Shown piece after piece: positions 1-7,296 of a stretch of DNA of 64,000 nt. The position numbers and the translations under genes are program-made. The stretch covers positions 1,178,001-1,242,000 of the forward strand of contig NZ_CP009552.1 of the NCBI RefSeq assembly GCF_000789255.1, in the 5' to 3' direction. Numbering within the stretch: position 1 is the stretch's first letter; each line of letters starts with the position of its first letter. The notes under the pieces were generated by a model. That model searched no databases. It was given only the letters and a program-made list of their open reading frames with translations, and was not told the origin of the DNA. This DNA is from Geoglobus acetivorans. Its GTDB lineage: Archaea; Halobacteriota; Archaeoglobi; Archaeoglobales; Archaeoglobaceae.

Positions 1-1
1 T

Positions 2-481
2 GCAGCGGAAATTGAAGTCAATGGGCTGAAGGTGCTGATTATCGGAGCCGGTGGGGCTGCCAAAGCGTGTATCTACGCCCTTAGAGATTCCAGCAGAGTT
101 TACATAACCAACAGAACTGAAGCAAAGGGCAGAGCGGTTGCCGGAAAATTCGGTGCTGAGTTCGTTCCCCTACATGCTCTGGAAAACCACAAATTCGATT
201 TAATAGTCAACGCAACCCCACTGGGCATGAAGGGCTTTGAAAGCATCATGCCCGTACCGCTGAACCTGATCAAAAAGGCCCATGCCGTGTTTGATATGGT
301 TTACAACCCCCCATCAACGCCACTGGTTTCGGCAGGCAGAAAATTTGGCTGCAGGATCGTCAGCGGGATCGACATGCTCGTTTATCAGGGTGCGAGGGCG
401 TTCGAGATATTTACCGGGCAGAAGGCTCCCGTTGAAGTGATGAAAAAAGCCGTGATGTCAGAGATCGAGAATATCAGATAG
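2..481 (+). CDS. aroE: Shikimate dehydrogenase, C-terminal part (5' end outside window)
   Basis: NADP-dependent reduction of 3-dehydroshikimate in the aromatic amino acid pathway. The reading frame is open from base 2, so the gene is cut by the window edge; only the nucleotide-binding domain and C-terminal helix are present. Visible are the Rossmann motif GAGGAAKA, the segment NATPLGM and the C-terminal stretch MLVYQGARAFEIFTG, all typical of AroE. The GTG at 32 is internal, not a start. The last 24 bases overlap the end of the convergent HD-domain gene. Identity is secure; the substrate-binding N-terminal domain cannot be judged here. Confidence 0.93.
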   Translation, partial: AAEIEVNGLKVLIIGAGGAAKACIYALRDSSRVYITNRTEAKGRAVAGKFGAEFVPLHALENHKFDLIVNATPLGMKGFESIMPVPLNLIKKAHAVFDMVYNPPSTPLVSAGRKFGCRIVSGIDMLVYQGARAFEIFTGQKAPVEVMKKAVMSEIENIR

Positions 482-1609
482 CTTCCGCTGTGTTGACGTA
501 TTTATATCGAAATATTCCACGGAAACTTTTCTCACGGAGTCTACATGTTCTGCAGGGCAGTACACACCCATTCTCCAGTTCTGCATGTGTGCATTTTTCA
601 GCGCCCTCACGAGAGGAGATATCTCCTCAACGGACACGAATTCCCCATTCACATACACGGGAATGTCATAATCCTCACTTCTGTATTCCGGTACATCCAC
701 TATGACCTCCTGCTCATCCAGTCCGGCAATTTCGGCAATTTCTCTCTCCGCCCTTTTTGTGTCAATCTTCTCTATGTTAACACCAACATCCTGTTTTGGA
801 GCATATACTGCCCTCTTGTACAGCCTTCTGGTGTCAAGTCTCGAAACCATCTCCTTGGGAAATCCGCACGAGTTTCTCATTGCTGAGACTACATCGTGAT
901 CATCCATTTCAACGAGTTTTTTGGGATCGATCTCATTTTCCGAGATCATCCATTCCACGGCTTTCTCAAACATTTTTTTGGCAATTCTGCAAACATGGTG
1001 ATGATACACGGCAGAATACATGAGATAACGGGAGATCAGCAGGCTTTCAATCGCCCTCACACCCTTTATGCTGACATAAACGTTTTCGCCGTCAAATTCC
1101 AGTGTTTTAATGAGCCTGTCAAAATCCACTATCCCGTAAGCAACTCCAGTATAGTGCGAATCCCTCATCAGGTAATCTATCCTGTCAACATCAATTACAC
1201 TCGAAACCGGGGGTTTCAAAATACCTTTTGCGACATTCTTCCAGTCCATCCCGTTCTTTTCAAGAATTTCTCTTATTCTGGAACCTTTCAGAATGTCCAC
1301 AACATCCTCATGTTCCTTCCCGAGGTATTTCCTCACGATGCCTTCTCCGGAGTGGCTGAAAGGGGTGTGTCCGATGTCGTGGAGGAGGGCAGAAGCAAGG
1401 ATCTCAGCATCATCTGTGAGCATTTTTGCAACGTGCAGCGTTCCTATGCTATGCTCGAATCGGGTGTGGTTGGCTCCGGGATAGACGAGGTCTGCAAAGC
1501 CAAGCTGCTTGATCCTCCTTAGCCTCTGAAATTCGGGAGTGTCTATAACCTCAACCATCCAGTCCTCAAGCCTGATGGTACCGTGGATGGAGTCGTGAAT
1601 GTTCTTCAC
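458..1609 (-). CDS. HD-domain phosphohydrolase (dNTP triphosphohydrolase-like)
   Basis: A metal-dependent HD-superfamily phosphohydrolase of about 383 residues, related to dGTPase-like proteins widespread in archaea. The N-terminus has the family segment around VIDTPEFQRLRRIKQLG, then the metal ligands: His in RFEHSIGT, the His-Asp pair in LLHDIGHTPFSH and a later Asp in DVDRIDYL. I prefer the GTG at 1609 because the protein then begins MKNIHDSIHG, as in relatives, and a TATA-like element (about 1634-1642) lies roughly 25 bases upstream, implying a leaderless transcript; GTG at 1624 is the alternative. The natural substrate is not known from sequence. It ends convergently inside aroE. Confidence 0.85.
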   Translation of the reverse strand: MKNIHDSIHGTIRLEDWMVEVIDTPEFQRLRRIKQLGFADLVYPGANHTRFEHSIGTLHVAKMLTDDAEILASALLHDIGHTPFSHSGEGIVRKYLGKEHEDVVDILKGSRIREILEKNGMDWKNVAKGILKPPVSSVIDVDRIDYLMRDSHYTGVAYGIVDFDRLIKTLEFDGENVYVSIKGVRAIESLLISRYLMYSAVYHHHVCRIAKKMFEKAVEWMISENEIDPKKLVEMDDHDVVSAMRNSCGFPKEMVSRLDTRRLYKRAVYAPKQDVGVNIEKIDTKRAEREIAEIAGLDEQEVIVDVPEYRSEDYDIPVYVNGEFVSVEEISPLVRALKNAHMQNWRMGVYCPAEHVDSVRKVSVEYFDINTSTQRKLSDILDL

Positions 1610-1650
1610 AACCCAATCTCGCACAGAAAATAGATTAAACTATCGCAGAA

Positions 1651-1660
1651 TTTTTAAACC
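1651..1660 (+). promoter_or_regulatory. TATA box of tRNA-Pro
   Basis: An archaeal TATA-like element (tttttaaacc) whose centre lies about 28 bases upstream of the first base of tRNA-Pro, the expected spacing. Confidence 0.6.
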
Positions 1661-1683
1661 CATTCGGTAAGGCCTGAAAGGAA

Positions 1684-1757
1684 GGGGCCGTAGGGTAGCC
1701 TGGTTATCCTTCGGGCTTTGGGAGCCCGTGACCCGAGTTCAAATCTCGGCGGCCCCA
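1684..1757 (+). tRNA. tRNA-Pro (anticodon TGG)
   Basis: The full cloverleaf is visible: acceptor GGGGCCG pairs with CGGCCCC, the anticodon stem CGGGC/GCCCG encloses a 7-base loop with TGG at positions 34-36, the T-arm has GAGTTCAAATCTC, and the discriminator base is A at 1757. CCA is not encoded. No intron is seen. A mobile-element relic begins downstream. Confidence 0.95.
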
Positions 1758-1877
1758 TTGCTCAATTCGTTTTGGTTTGAGGAAGATTATCTGACCATTT
1801 GTCAATTTTCCACGCAAGACTTCGAGAAGGTTGTCCTGCTGAATAGAATTAACAGACGTGATGACAAGAAAAATCAG

Positions 1878-2005
1878 GAGAGAGACGTGCTGAACGCAGT
1901 CAGGGAGTACATCCCCAACCTATCCGATTTCGTTGAAAAGAAGCTTCTGGAGTTTCTAAGCTACGTAAACCACCCTCTCGGAGTGGAATGGAGTAGCCCC
2001 GCGGG
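1878..2005 (+). pseudogene. Relic of the N-terminal part of an SSV-type integrase, int(N)
   Basis: A degraded ribbon-helix-helix-like segment. The open frame carries ERDVLNAVREYIPNLSDF followed by a leucine-rich helix and ends GVEW just before the 12-bp attL core. It aligns without gaps to a second relic at 47559-47783 (IPNLSxFxEx2LxEFLx2VNH). In SSV-type integrases the att site lies in the 5' part of int, so integration leaves an int(N) fragment reading antisense into the target tRNA. If the provirus at 1994-15367 is removed in silico, this frame continues through the tRNA-Gln complement (SSPAGIRTPVAGSKGRHD then stop). I infer an older element once occupied tRNA-Gln. The expected beta-strand start is not recognisable, so the fragment is probably dead. 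Confidence 0.6.
1994..2005 (+). repeat. attL core, 12-bp copy of the tRNA-Gln 3' end
   Basis: The bases tagccccgcggg are identical to 15356-15367, the complement of the tRNA-Gln 3' end. Bases to the left are host (the int relic) and those to the right are provirus. The left flanks are also alike (ggaatggag against attggagtagga), so the exchanged region could be slightly longer with a small indel. Confidence 0.75.
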
Positions 2006-2040
2006 TGCTACATTATTCGAAAAATAGAAGCCCCCTCAAG

Positions 2041-2049
2041 CTTTAAATT
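2041..2049 (+). promoter_or_regulatory. TATA box of the integrase gene
   Basis: The element ctttaaatt lies about 27 bases upstream of the integrase ATG at 2072. A GGTGAG Shine-Dalgarno-like motif at 2058-2063 lies between them. Confidence 0.5.
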
Positions 2050-2071
2050 TCGTGTTTGGTGAGTCAATAAC

Positions 2072-3286
2072 ATGCATTTTCACGGAGATGTTAAACGATT
2101 AAAAGCTCAAGAAAGGCTTATTGTTCGTGAAGTTAAAAATAAAAGGAGTAAAGAGCTCATTTTGGAGTTTAAAAAATCATTACTTGCTGAGGGCATAGGT
2201 AGGCTCAGAATTGCAAGGTATCTGTCAATTTTAAGAGTGGTTGCGAATTGGATTGAGAAACCCATGGATGAATGGGGGGAAAAGGAAATTGTGGACGTGT
2301 TATCAAGGCTTGAAGAGATGGATTACGCTGTTGGTACAAAGAATGAATATCGCAAAGCCATGAGGAAGTTTTTCAAGTGGTTACATGGGGAGGACTGGAA
2401 GTATCTGAAGCTTTTGAAGAAGATTAGGAAGCCAGAGAAGAAACCTGTTGTTTTGAGTGAAGGGGAAATAATCGAGATGATTGAAGCTGCGGACAATCCG
2501 AGAGACAAGGCGCTGATTGCTGTGGGCTATGAGGGTGGATTTAGGATTGGAGAGCTTGGCAATTTGAAGATAAAGGATATTATTTGGGTAAACAGTTCAA
2601 ACGGTGAGTTAAAAGCGAGAGTTAAGGTAAAGGGCAAAACAGGAGAAAGAGTGGTTCCACTTGTTTTGTCTGCACAATATTTATGGCGCTGGTTGGAGAA
2701 CCACCCTAACAGAGATGACCCCGAGAGCTATGTTTTTTGTAGCTTGAGTCAGCGAAACTGGGGCGAACCAATGCAATACCAGTCTTTCCGGAAGATCATT
2801 GAAAAGGTTGCAAGGCAAGCCGGAATTAAAAAGAGGGTGTATCCACATATTTTGAGACACTCGAGAGCAACAGTTTTGGCAAATCACTTAACCGAGGCTC
2901 AAATGTGCGAGTACTTTGGATGGGTGCAGGGCTCAGGGATGCCAGCCATATATGTGCACCTTTCAGGCAGGGATATTGACAAGGCGATAGACAAGTTATA
3001 TGGGCTGGAAGATGAGGAAAGGGAAGATACTGGAGTTAAGCCCAAGAAGTGTCCACGCTGCGGCTACCTGAACGCCCCGACAGACTTCTACTGTGGCAGG
3101 TGTGCTCTGATCCTTGATGAGTCCAAGCGTGTGGAGCTGGAAATGGAGGAGATGAAGTTCATGAAGGAGGTCATGGACATGATGGATCCTGAGACGATCA
3201 GGAAGGCAAAGGAAATGGTCGAGCTTGTTGAAAAGATGAGGTCTAATCCGGAGCTGTTTAACCTTCTTCTCCAGATTAGGGATTAG
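2072..3286 (+). CDS. int: Tyrosine-family site-specific integrase of the provirus
   Basis: A 404-residue recombinase that would catalyse integration at, and excision from, tRNA-Gln. An N-terminal SAM-like core-binding domain (about residues 20-110) precedes the catalytic domain with Arg158 (GFRIGEL), His259 and Arg262 (HILRH) and the nucleophile Tyr294 in AIYVHLSGRD. A zinc ribbon follows (CPRCGY and CGRC, about residues 329-347), then a charged helical tail. The gene is intact, lies wholly inside the element and does not contain the att core, so it is not of the split SSV type, unlike the relics beside it. It is transcribed from its own promoter and followed by a T-tract. Confidence 0.92.
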   Translation: MHFHGDVKRLKAQERLIVREVKNKRSKELILEFKKSLLAEGIGRLRIARYLSILRVVANWIEKPMDEWGEKEIVDVLSRLEEMDYAVGTKNEYRKAMRKFFKWLHGEDWKYLKLLKKIRKPEKKPVVLSEGEIIEMIEAADNPRDKALIAVGYEGGFRIGELGNLKIKDIIWVNSSNGELKARVKVKGKTGERVVPLVLSAQYLWRWLENHPNRDDPESYVFCSLSQRNWGEPMQYQSFRKIIEKVARQAGIKKRVYPHILRHSRATVLANHLTEAQMCEYFGWVQGSGMPAIYVHLSGRDIDKAIDKLYGLEDEEREDTGVKPKKCPRCGYLNAPTDFYCGRCALILDESKRVELEMEEMKFMKEVMDMMDPETIRKAKEMVELVEKMRSNPELFNLLLQIRD

Positions 3287-3293
3287 TTTTTTT
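3287..3293 (+). terminator. T-tract terminator after integrase
   Basis: Seven consecutive T residues begin two bases after the integrase stop codon, the usual archaeal termination signal, just ahead of the structural promoter. Confidence 0.5.
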
Positions 3294-3297
3294 AGCG

Positions 3298-3308
3298 GTT
3301 TTATATAC
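3298..3308 (+). promoter_or_regulatory. Promoter of the provirus structural operon
   Basis: The element ttttatatac is a strong archaeal TATA box about 28 bases upstream of the ATG at 3333, giving a nearly leaderless transcript. It is the only clear promoter before the block of same-strand genes ending at 8484. Confidence 0.65.
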
Positions 3309-3332
3309 TGGAAACCTATTTTCTGTTTTAAA

Positions 3333-3575
3333 ATGAGGCGCCAGCATACAGACTTTGCAGTATTGCTCGCACTCTTTGTTGTTCTGGAGTTGCTACTTGA
3401 CGCCCTCGCTGGGGACTGGCTGAGGCAGGTGGTTCAGCAGTACCTCGGAACGGTTCCCGCAGCTCTCGGTTTTGTAGCGGTGCTGGCGCTGATATACGTG
3501 CGGGTTAGCAAGTACGAGGCGCTGGCTGGGTTGAGTGGCGGGAAAAAGAAAGGAGGAAAGAAAAGGAAAAGGTGA
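3333..3575 (+). CDS. Small two-TM provirus membrane protein with basic tail
   Basis: An 80-residue protein with two hydrophobic segments (about residues 8-26 and 42-57) and a highly basic lysine/arginine/glycine C-terminus of about 14 residues. It opens the structural operon and is followed six bases later by the 4-TM protein. The topology suggests an integral virion or host membrane protein whose basic tail could contact nucleic acid or lipid; this is inference. I do not recognise the family. The small size, strong TATA box just upstream and tight spacing support it as a real gene. Confidence 0.7.
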   Translation: MRRQHTDFAVLLALFVVLELLLDALAGDWLRQVVQQYLGTVPAALGFVAVLALIYVRVSKYEALAGLSGGKKKGGKKRKR

Positions 3576-3581
3576 GGTGAG

Positions 3582-3977
3582 ATGGCGAGATATGGGAAGT
3601 ATTATGGAGGGGCCTACAGGAAGGGGAACGTTAGCATATATGAGGCTGCCCTGTTTGTGGTTTACGTGATTGCAGGCGTTGCGACGTTCGGACTGGGCAG
3701 CATAAATCTGGCATGGGTGACAGACTTCAGCTTTTGGATTGTGCTTGTCAGCGCTCTGGGCGTCTTTGCTCTGGACAAACAGGTAAAGAAGAACCAGAAG
3801 GTTACAGCCCTGGAAATTGGAGCTTTGAGCGTTGCCATAGGACTTCCGCTGGCTGCTGCTGGGTATCTGACTTCTATTGGCATAGACATAAGCACCTATC
3901 TGGCTGATGCCACTAACGCTTTCATAATGCTGATTGTCAGCGTTGGCGCTCTGATTGTAGCAGCAAAGCAGGACTGA
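3582..3977 (+). CDS. Four-TM membrane protein, VP3-like candidate
   Basis: A 131-residue protein with a short hydrophilic N-terminus rich in Tyr and Gly, followed by four hydrophobic segments (about residues 18-38, 44-60, 72-92 and 102-126) with a charged KKNQK turn between the second and third. Size, four-helix topology and position just before the large spike gene match VP3, the major internal membrane protein of pleolipovirus virions. A GGTGAG motif precedes the ATG. The assignment is by topology and synteny; no sequence similarity was tested. An alternative is a spindle-virus-type capsid protein, which also has hydrophobic hairpins, but the neighbours argue against that. Confidence 0.75.
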   Translation: MARYGKYYGGAYRKGNVSIYEAALFVVYVIAGVATFGLGSINLAWVTDFSFWIVLVSALGVFALDKQVKKNQKVTALEIGALSVAIGLPLAAAGYLTSIGIDISTYLADATNAFIMLIVSVGALIVAAKQD

Positions 3978-3984
3978 ACTTTAA

Positions 3985-4013
3985 ACTTATTTTTTGCCGA
4001 GGTGGTGGCTGTG
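3985..4013 (+). promoter_or_regulatory. T-tract plus GGTG initiation cassette, copy 1
   Basis: ttattttttg, then gaggtggtggct, then the GTG start at 4011. Near-identical layouts precede the genes at 5568 and 13158. The T-tract could cause partial termination before the spike gene, and gaggtg is the ribosome-binding site that makes GTG 4011 a better start than GTG 4002. Confidence 0.4.
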
Positions 4014-5537
4014 AGCGATAAGAGAAAAGCAGTAATGGCGGCTCTGATGCTAATGATGCTGATAGGGCAAACGGTTGCAATCCCGCTTATAATTCCCATT
4101 GCTGTTGGCTTTGCGGCTTCGAGTGTCTTCGGTTACTGGCTTGGAATTCAGGACTCTGAGAACTATCAGGAGTTAATTCAGCAATATGAGGCACAGCTAA
4201 CGTCAAACACGGTTCAGAATGACATTAACACTCGTTTGTATCTGCAAGAGATTTACGCAAGAGATAACAATATAATTTCGCTTGGTCAGGATTTGCTTAA
4301 GTATTCAGAAAACTATGCGTGGGCTTTGGCAAAATACAACGCTCTTAAGGTCATAGACTATGAACTGACTCAGAACGGGAGCGATTTCTTGACAGCAAAG
4401 ACAAAAGCGAAGCAGGCAGCACATGACGTTGTTTATAATTACTATTTGAACTTGACGAGGAATATAATAACGCTTGCTAATGAATCTGCTGGACTTTTAA
4501 ACTACTCTCTGAACTATTATCTGTCGAACGTGAGGGTTAGTACGGTGGAAATGTTTGTTACTGGGTCTCAGGCTGATGGATCTATTATTATAACATACTC
4601 AAAGATCACCTATAATCCAAACACAGGTTCATATGCGGTCACGTATAGTGGCACGACAGATAAACAGGTTTATGCGAACTCCATTATTCTATCGACTGCA
4701 ACTGTTAGCGCGTTAGGCAATAGTTACACTTACAATGTTGTTAAAGCGCAAGTTCAAAACACCAATAGCTATGATCCGGATCCATATGCTTGGGTTACAA
4801 TCAATAAGGTTTTGATTGGTGGGGATTTGGTCTATGATCGGTCAAACTATACTGTAATTCTTTCTCAGATTGACAGTGAATATAACATGATCAACGCAAA
4901 CATAGATGCATACATTGATGGACTGGCTCAGGACTATGTGGCTAATTGGAACGTCACGCAGTTGATTGATCCGTACATTCTCGCAGGGCTTCTCAATAAC
5001 GATCTAAATCAGACTGGTTATTATGGCTATGCGGCGGCAGAGCTGGCGTTATTGGGGCTTAATACGACAGGAATAAACAAAACAATAACCATAACTGTTT
5101 ATGACGGCAATAACACAACAACGCTTGAAGGCTGGCTTTTCACCGATTGGACCGGAACACTTGAAGTAGGGAAGAACTACACGACAGACAGCAGTTATAA
5201 GTGGTTCTTTGTTGCAGATGACGGAATTTATGACCTGACCGGCTACAATTTCACGGTTGGAACTATCAGGGACTGGCAGGATAATGAATTGACTAATGTA
5301 ACGCTTACGAGGTATATAAGCCATACTGGGGATGTTCTGAAGATGTATGATGAATTAGCACAGATAAGACAGCTTTACGAGGAATACATCAACAATCTGC
5401 AGGCAATGGCAGCAGGAGGATCAGGTGGAGGTTTCAGCCTCTCCGAGTGGTGGGCGTCGCTTGATCAAGCAGCAAAGATTGGCGTCATAGCAATTGGTGC
5501 AGTTGGAGTTTACGCAATTCTTGGAAGGAGAAGGTAA
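4011..5537 (+). CDS. Virion spike / membrane-fusion protein, VP4-like candidate
   Basis: A 508-residue surface protein. The N-terminus has a long hydrophobic signal or anchor (about residues 7-40). The large ectodomain is rich in Asn, Thr, Tyr and Ser with many N-x-S/T sequons, and a predicted helical region lies near residues 45-150. It closes with a helical segment, a glycine/serine linker (GGSGGG), one C-terminal TM helix and the tail GRRR. A signal peptide, roughly 500-residue ectodomain, C-terminal anchor and basic tail is the architecture of pleolipovirus VP4 spikes. I chose GTG 4011 because gaggtg sits 7 bases upstream. The gene looks more AT-rich than its neighbours, as expected for a fast-evolving receptor or fusion protein. 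The function is inferred. Confidence 0.78.
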   Translation: MSDKRKAVMAALMLMMLIGQTVAIPLIIPIAVGFAASSVFGYWLGIQDSENYQELIQQYEAQLTSNTVQNDINTRLYLQEIYARDNNIISLGQDLLKYSENYAWALAKYNALKVIDYELTQNGSDFLTAKTKAKQAAHDVVYNYYLNLTRNIITLANESAGLLNYSLNYYLSNVRVSTVEMFVTGSQADGSIIITYSKITYNPNTGSYAVTYSGTTDKQVYANSIILSTATVSALGNSYTYNVVKAQVQNTNSYDPDPYAWVTINKVLIGGDLVYDRSNYTVILSQIDSEYNMINANIDAYIDGLAQDYVANWNVTQLIDPYILAGLLNNDLNQTGYYGYAAAELALLGLNTTGINKTITITVYDGNNTTTLEGWLFTDWTGTLEVGKNYTTDSSYKWFFVADDGIYDLTGYNFTVGTIRDWQDNELTNVTLTRYISHTGDVLKMYDELAQIRQLYEEYINNLQAMAAGGSGGGFSLSEWWASLDQAAKIGVIAIGAVGVYAILGRRR

Positions 5538-5544
5538 ACTCTCC

Positions 5545-5570
5545 TTATTTTTTACACGGTGATTCTCATG
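5545..5570 (+). promoter_or_regulatory. T-tract plus GGTG initiation cassette, copy 2
   Basis: cttattttttacac, then ggtgattctc, then ATG 5568; the same arrangement as at 3985 and 13131. Confidence 0.35.
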
Positions 5571-6992
5571 GCCAGGGCGTTAATTCTTTTTTTGATTTTA
5601 TTGGTGCTACCCGTGGCTTCAGCGGACTACATCGACATGTCCAAGTTCGCCAAGCAGAACACCACGGTTCAGGAGCTCGGAAAGTTCAGCAGTCAGCCAG
5701 ATCTTGTTTACTGGAGCAACGAGACCAAGAAATTCATAACTGGAACAGGGAGCAAGTGGGACATTGATAAGTGGGCCTACGTTGTGGACTACGACCTTGA
5801 CGAGGGCTGGATTCTGATCCATGCCAGCAGAACCGAGCCGGTCACAGTTGTTGACGTCTTTGGCGGAGTCTGGAAGAAAACAACCATACACAAGGGCTAC
5901 AACCGCCTGAATTTCTCAGGAGTGCAGGAATATGCAGGGCTGAAAGTCGTAACAATTGGTTCTCCGTGGGGATTCGCAATCCTGAAGCAGAAGCGAGATC
6001 TCTTCTATTTTGAAGATTATCCCATAGCTATCCTTAAGTCAGAACTTGCCAAGTTCGGCTGGCAAAGGGCGGCTGGAGCTTTGGGTATATTTCTTGTCGG
6101 CTTTGCTCTGAGCTATTGGCTGAAGAGGGACAGGCTCCTGATAAGCTTCGTTGACAACCTGATTATCCTCGTTGCCTGCGTTGTTCTGATTCTGGCTATT
6201 CTGAGCGTTGATTATTCAACGGCCGTGATAAAGGTCCCTACCAGCAACGCCACAATAACCAAACAGATCCCGGCTCTGGAGCTGAGCAGGGAGAAGATCA
6301 GAGATATGTATAACTGGGCTTTTGCAGTCTTCTTTGTTCTCGGCTTCATCCTTGCAAGGTATCTGGCGGACTACGAAAAGCTGTATCTTGCGATCGTTGA
6401 TTACTCCAAGCCTATAAGGCTCTACGAGCTGCCATACCTCCCAAAGCTGAACCTCATCAGGGACCATGACAACAAGCTGGCGAGGATCAGCTTTAAGGGT
6501 GACTTCAGGCAGCCGGTGAGCTTTGAGCTTGATGGAGAAGCTGTTAAGGGAATTCTGGCCGTAAATGTGGAGGACAAGGTCAACGACAGCAAGACAGAGT
6601 TTAATCTGAGATACAGCCTGATTGCCTTCTTTGGCATGCTCGTGATCAACGTTGCTGCCGATTTCTTGAACGTCTTCCGGATCGACCTTGCTTATTCGCT
6701 GTTCCTTGCGGTGCTTACTGCCTTTATCTTCAACGTCAGGGCGATAAAACAGCACTTCAGCCTTGAGGTTACAAAGACCAAGCTCGTTGAATGCAGCGAG
6801 ATCATGAACGAGGACAGCTATACAAAGATGCTCAAAACCGCCCAGATAAAGCAGATCGCCGAGGACTACAACAAGCTGCTTAGGGCCTACGTGAGGGAGA
6901 AGATCACACAGCCGAGGAAGACGATAAGCGAGCTGCTGAGCGTGATAAGGGAGGTGAGGCAGGTTGAGCAGGATAAAGCTAAAGGAGAATGA
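5568..6992 (+). CDS. Polytopic membrane protein with signal peptide, ORF6-like candidate
   Basis: A 474-residue protein. A Sec signal peptide (cleavage expected after VASA, about residue 19) is followed by an extracellular domain of about 130 residues. Hydrophobic segments lie near residues 168-183, 198-217, 248-265 and 355-400, with soluble stretches between and a charged cytoplasmic C-terminal helix. It sits between the spike and the ATPase gene, where pleolipoviruses encode a conserved membrane protein of unknown function (ORF6). GGTGAT precedes the ATG; the in-frame GTG at 5559 is inside that motif and is rejected. The last 29 bases overlap the next gene, suggesting coupled translation. 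The exact role is unknown. Confidence 0.72.
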   Translation: MARALILFLILLVLPVASADYIDMSKFAKQNTTVQELGKFSSQPDLVYWSNETKKFITGTGSKWDIDKWAYVVDYDLDEGWILIHASRTEPVTVVDVFGGVWKKTTIHKGYNRLNFSGVQEYAGLKVVTIGSPWGFAILKQKRDLFYFEDYPIAILKSELAKFGWQRAAGALGIFLVGFALSYWLKRDRLLISFVDNLIILVACVVLILAILSVDYSTAVIKVPTSNATITKQIPALELSREKIRDMYNWAFAVFFVLGFILARYLADYEKLYLAIVDYSKPIRLYELPYLPKLNLIRDHDNKLARISFKGDFRQPVSFELDGEAVKGILAVNVEDKVNDSKTEFNLRYSLIAFFGMLVINVAADFLNVFRIDLAYSLFLAVLTAFIFNVRAIKQHFSLEVTKTKLVECSEIMNEDSYTKMLKTAQIKQIAEDYNKLLRAYVREKITQPRKTISELLSVIREVRQVEQDKAKGE

Positions 6993-7296
6993 CAAGATCG
7001 AGCAGCTCAGGAGGTTCATAGCCTACAGACTTTCGGCCAAGCACGGCTTTGGAACCCTCGTTTTTGATCCTCACGGGGACAGCCTGATCTTCATCCTCGA
7101 CATCGCCGAGAGGGAGTTCGGGAGGGGGGCGAGGGACGAGCTGTTTGAGTTTCTCGCACCCTACCATAAGATGAGGGTGCTGAAGACCCTCCAGCAGGAG
7201 GGGGTCAAGCAGAAGCTCTGGATGGCCGCCACGGACCTTGCGGATAGAGAAGATCTGAATGAGCTTTTCGAGGGTGAGGTGGTGGACTTTGAATAA
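6964..7296 (+). CDS. Small provirus protein, ORF7 position
   Basis: A 110-residue soluble-looking protein, starting with TTG at 6964 preceded by gaggtg at 6952-6957. It overlaps the previous gene by 29 bases and the ATPase gene by 8. Residues 27-45 (FGTLVFDPHGDSLIFILDI) resemble the nucleotide-proximal region of HerA/VirB4-type ATPases, where FDPHGD marks a post-Walker-A strand, but no P-loop is present. It could be a partner subunit or a degenerate piece of a larger ATPase fold that works with the following P-loop protein. This is speculative; the family is not recognised. Confidence 0.6.
   Translation: MSRIKLKENDKIEQLRRFIAYRLSAKHGFGTLVFDPHGDSLIFILDIAEREFGRGARDELFEFLAPYHKMRVLKTLQQEGVKQKLWMAATDLADREDLNELFEGEVVDFE

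Noticed and set aside
1728-2027. A 99-codon frame starting inside tRNA-Pro
   Set aside because: It starts in the tRNA and its only meaningful part is the integrase relic from about 1878; reported as a pseudogene instead.
2072-3286. Possibility that the present integrase is a split SSV-type enzyme
   Set aside because: The gene is complete from start to catalytic Tyr and contains no att core; the int(N)-like segment outside belongs to a different element.
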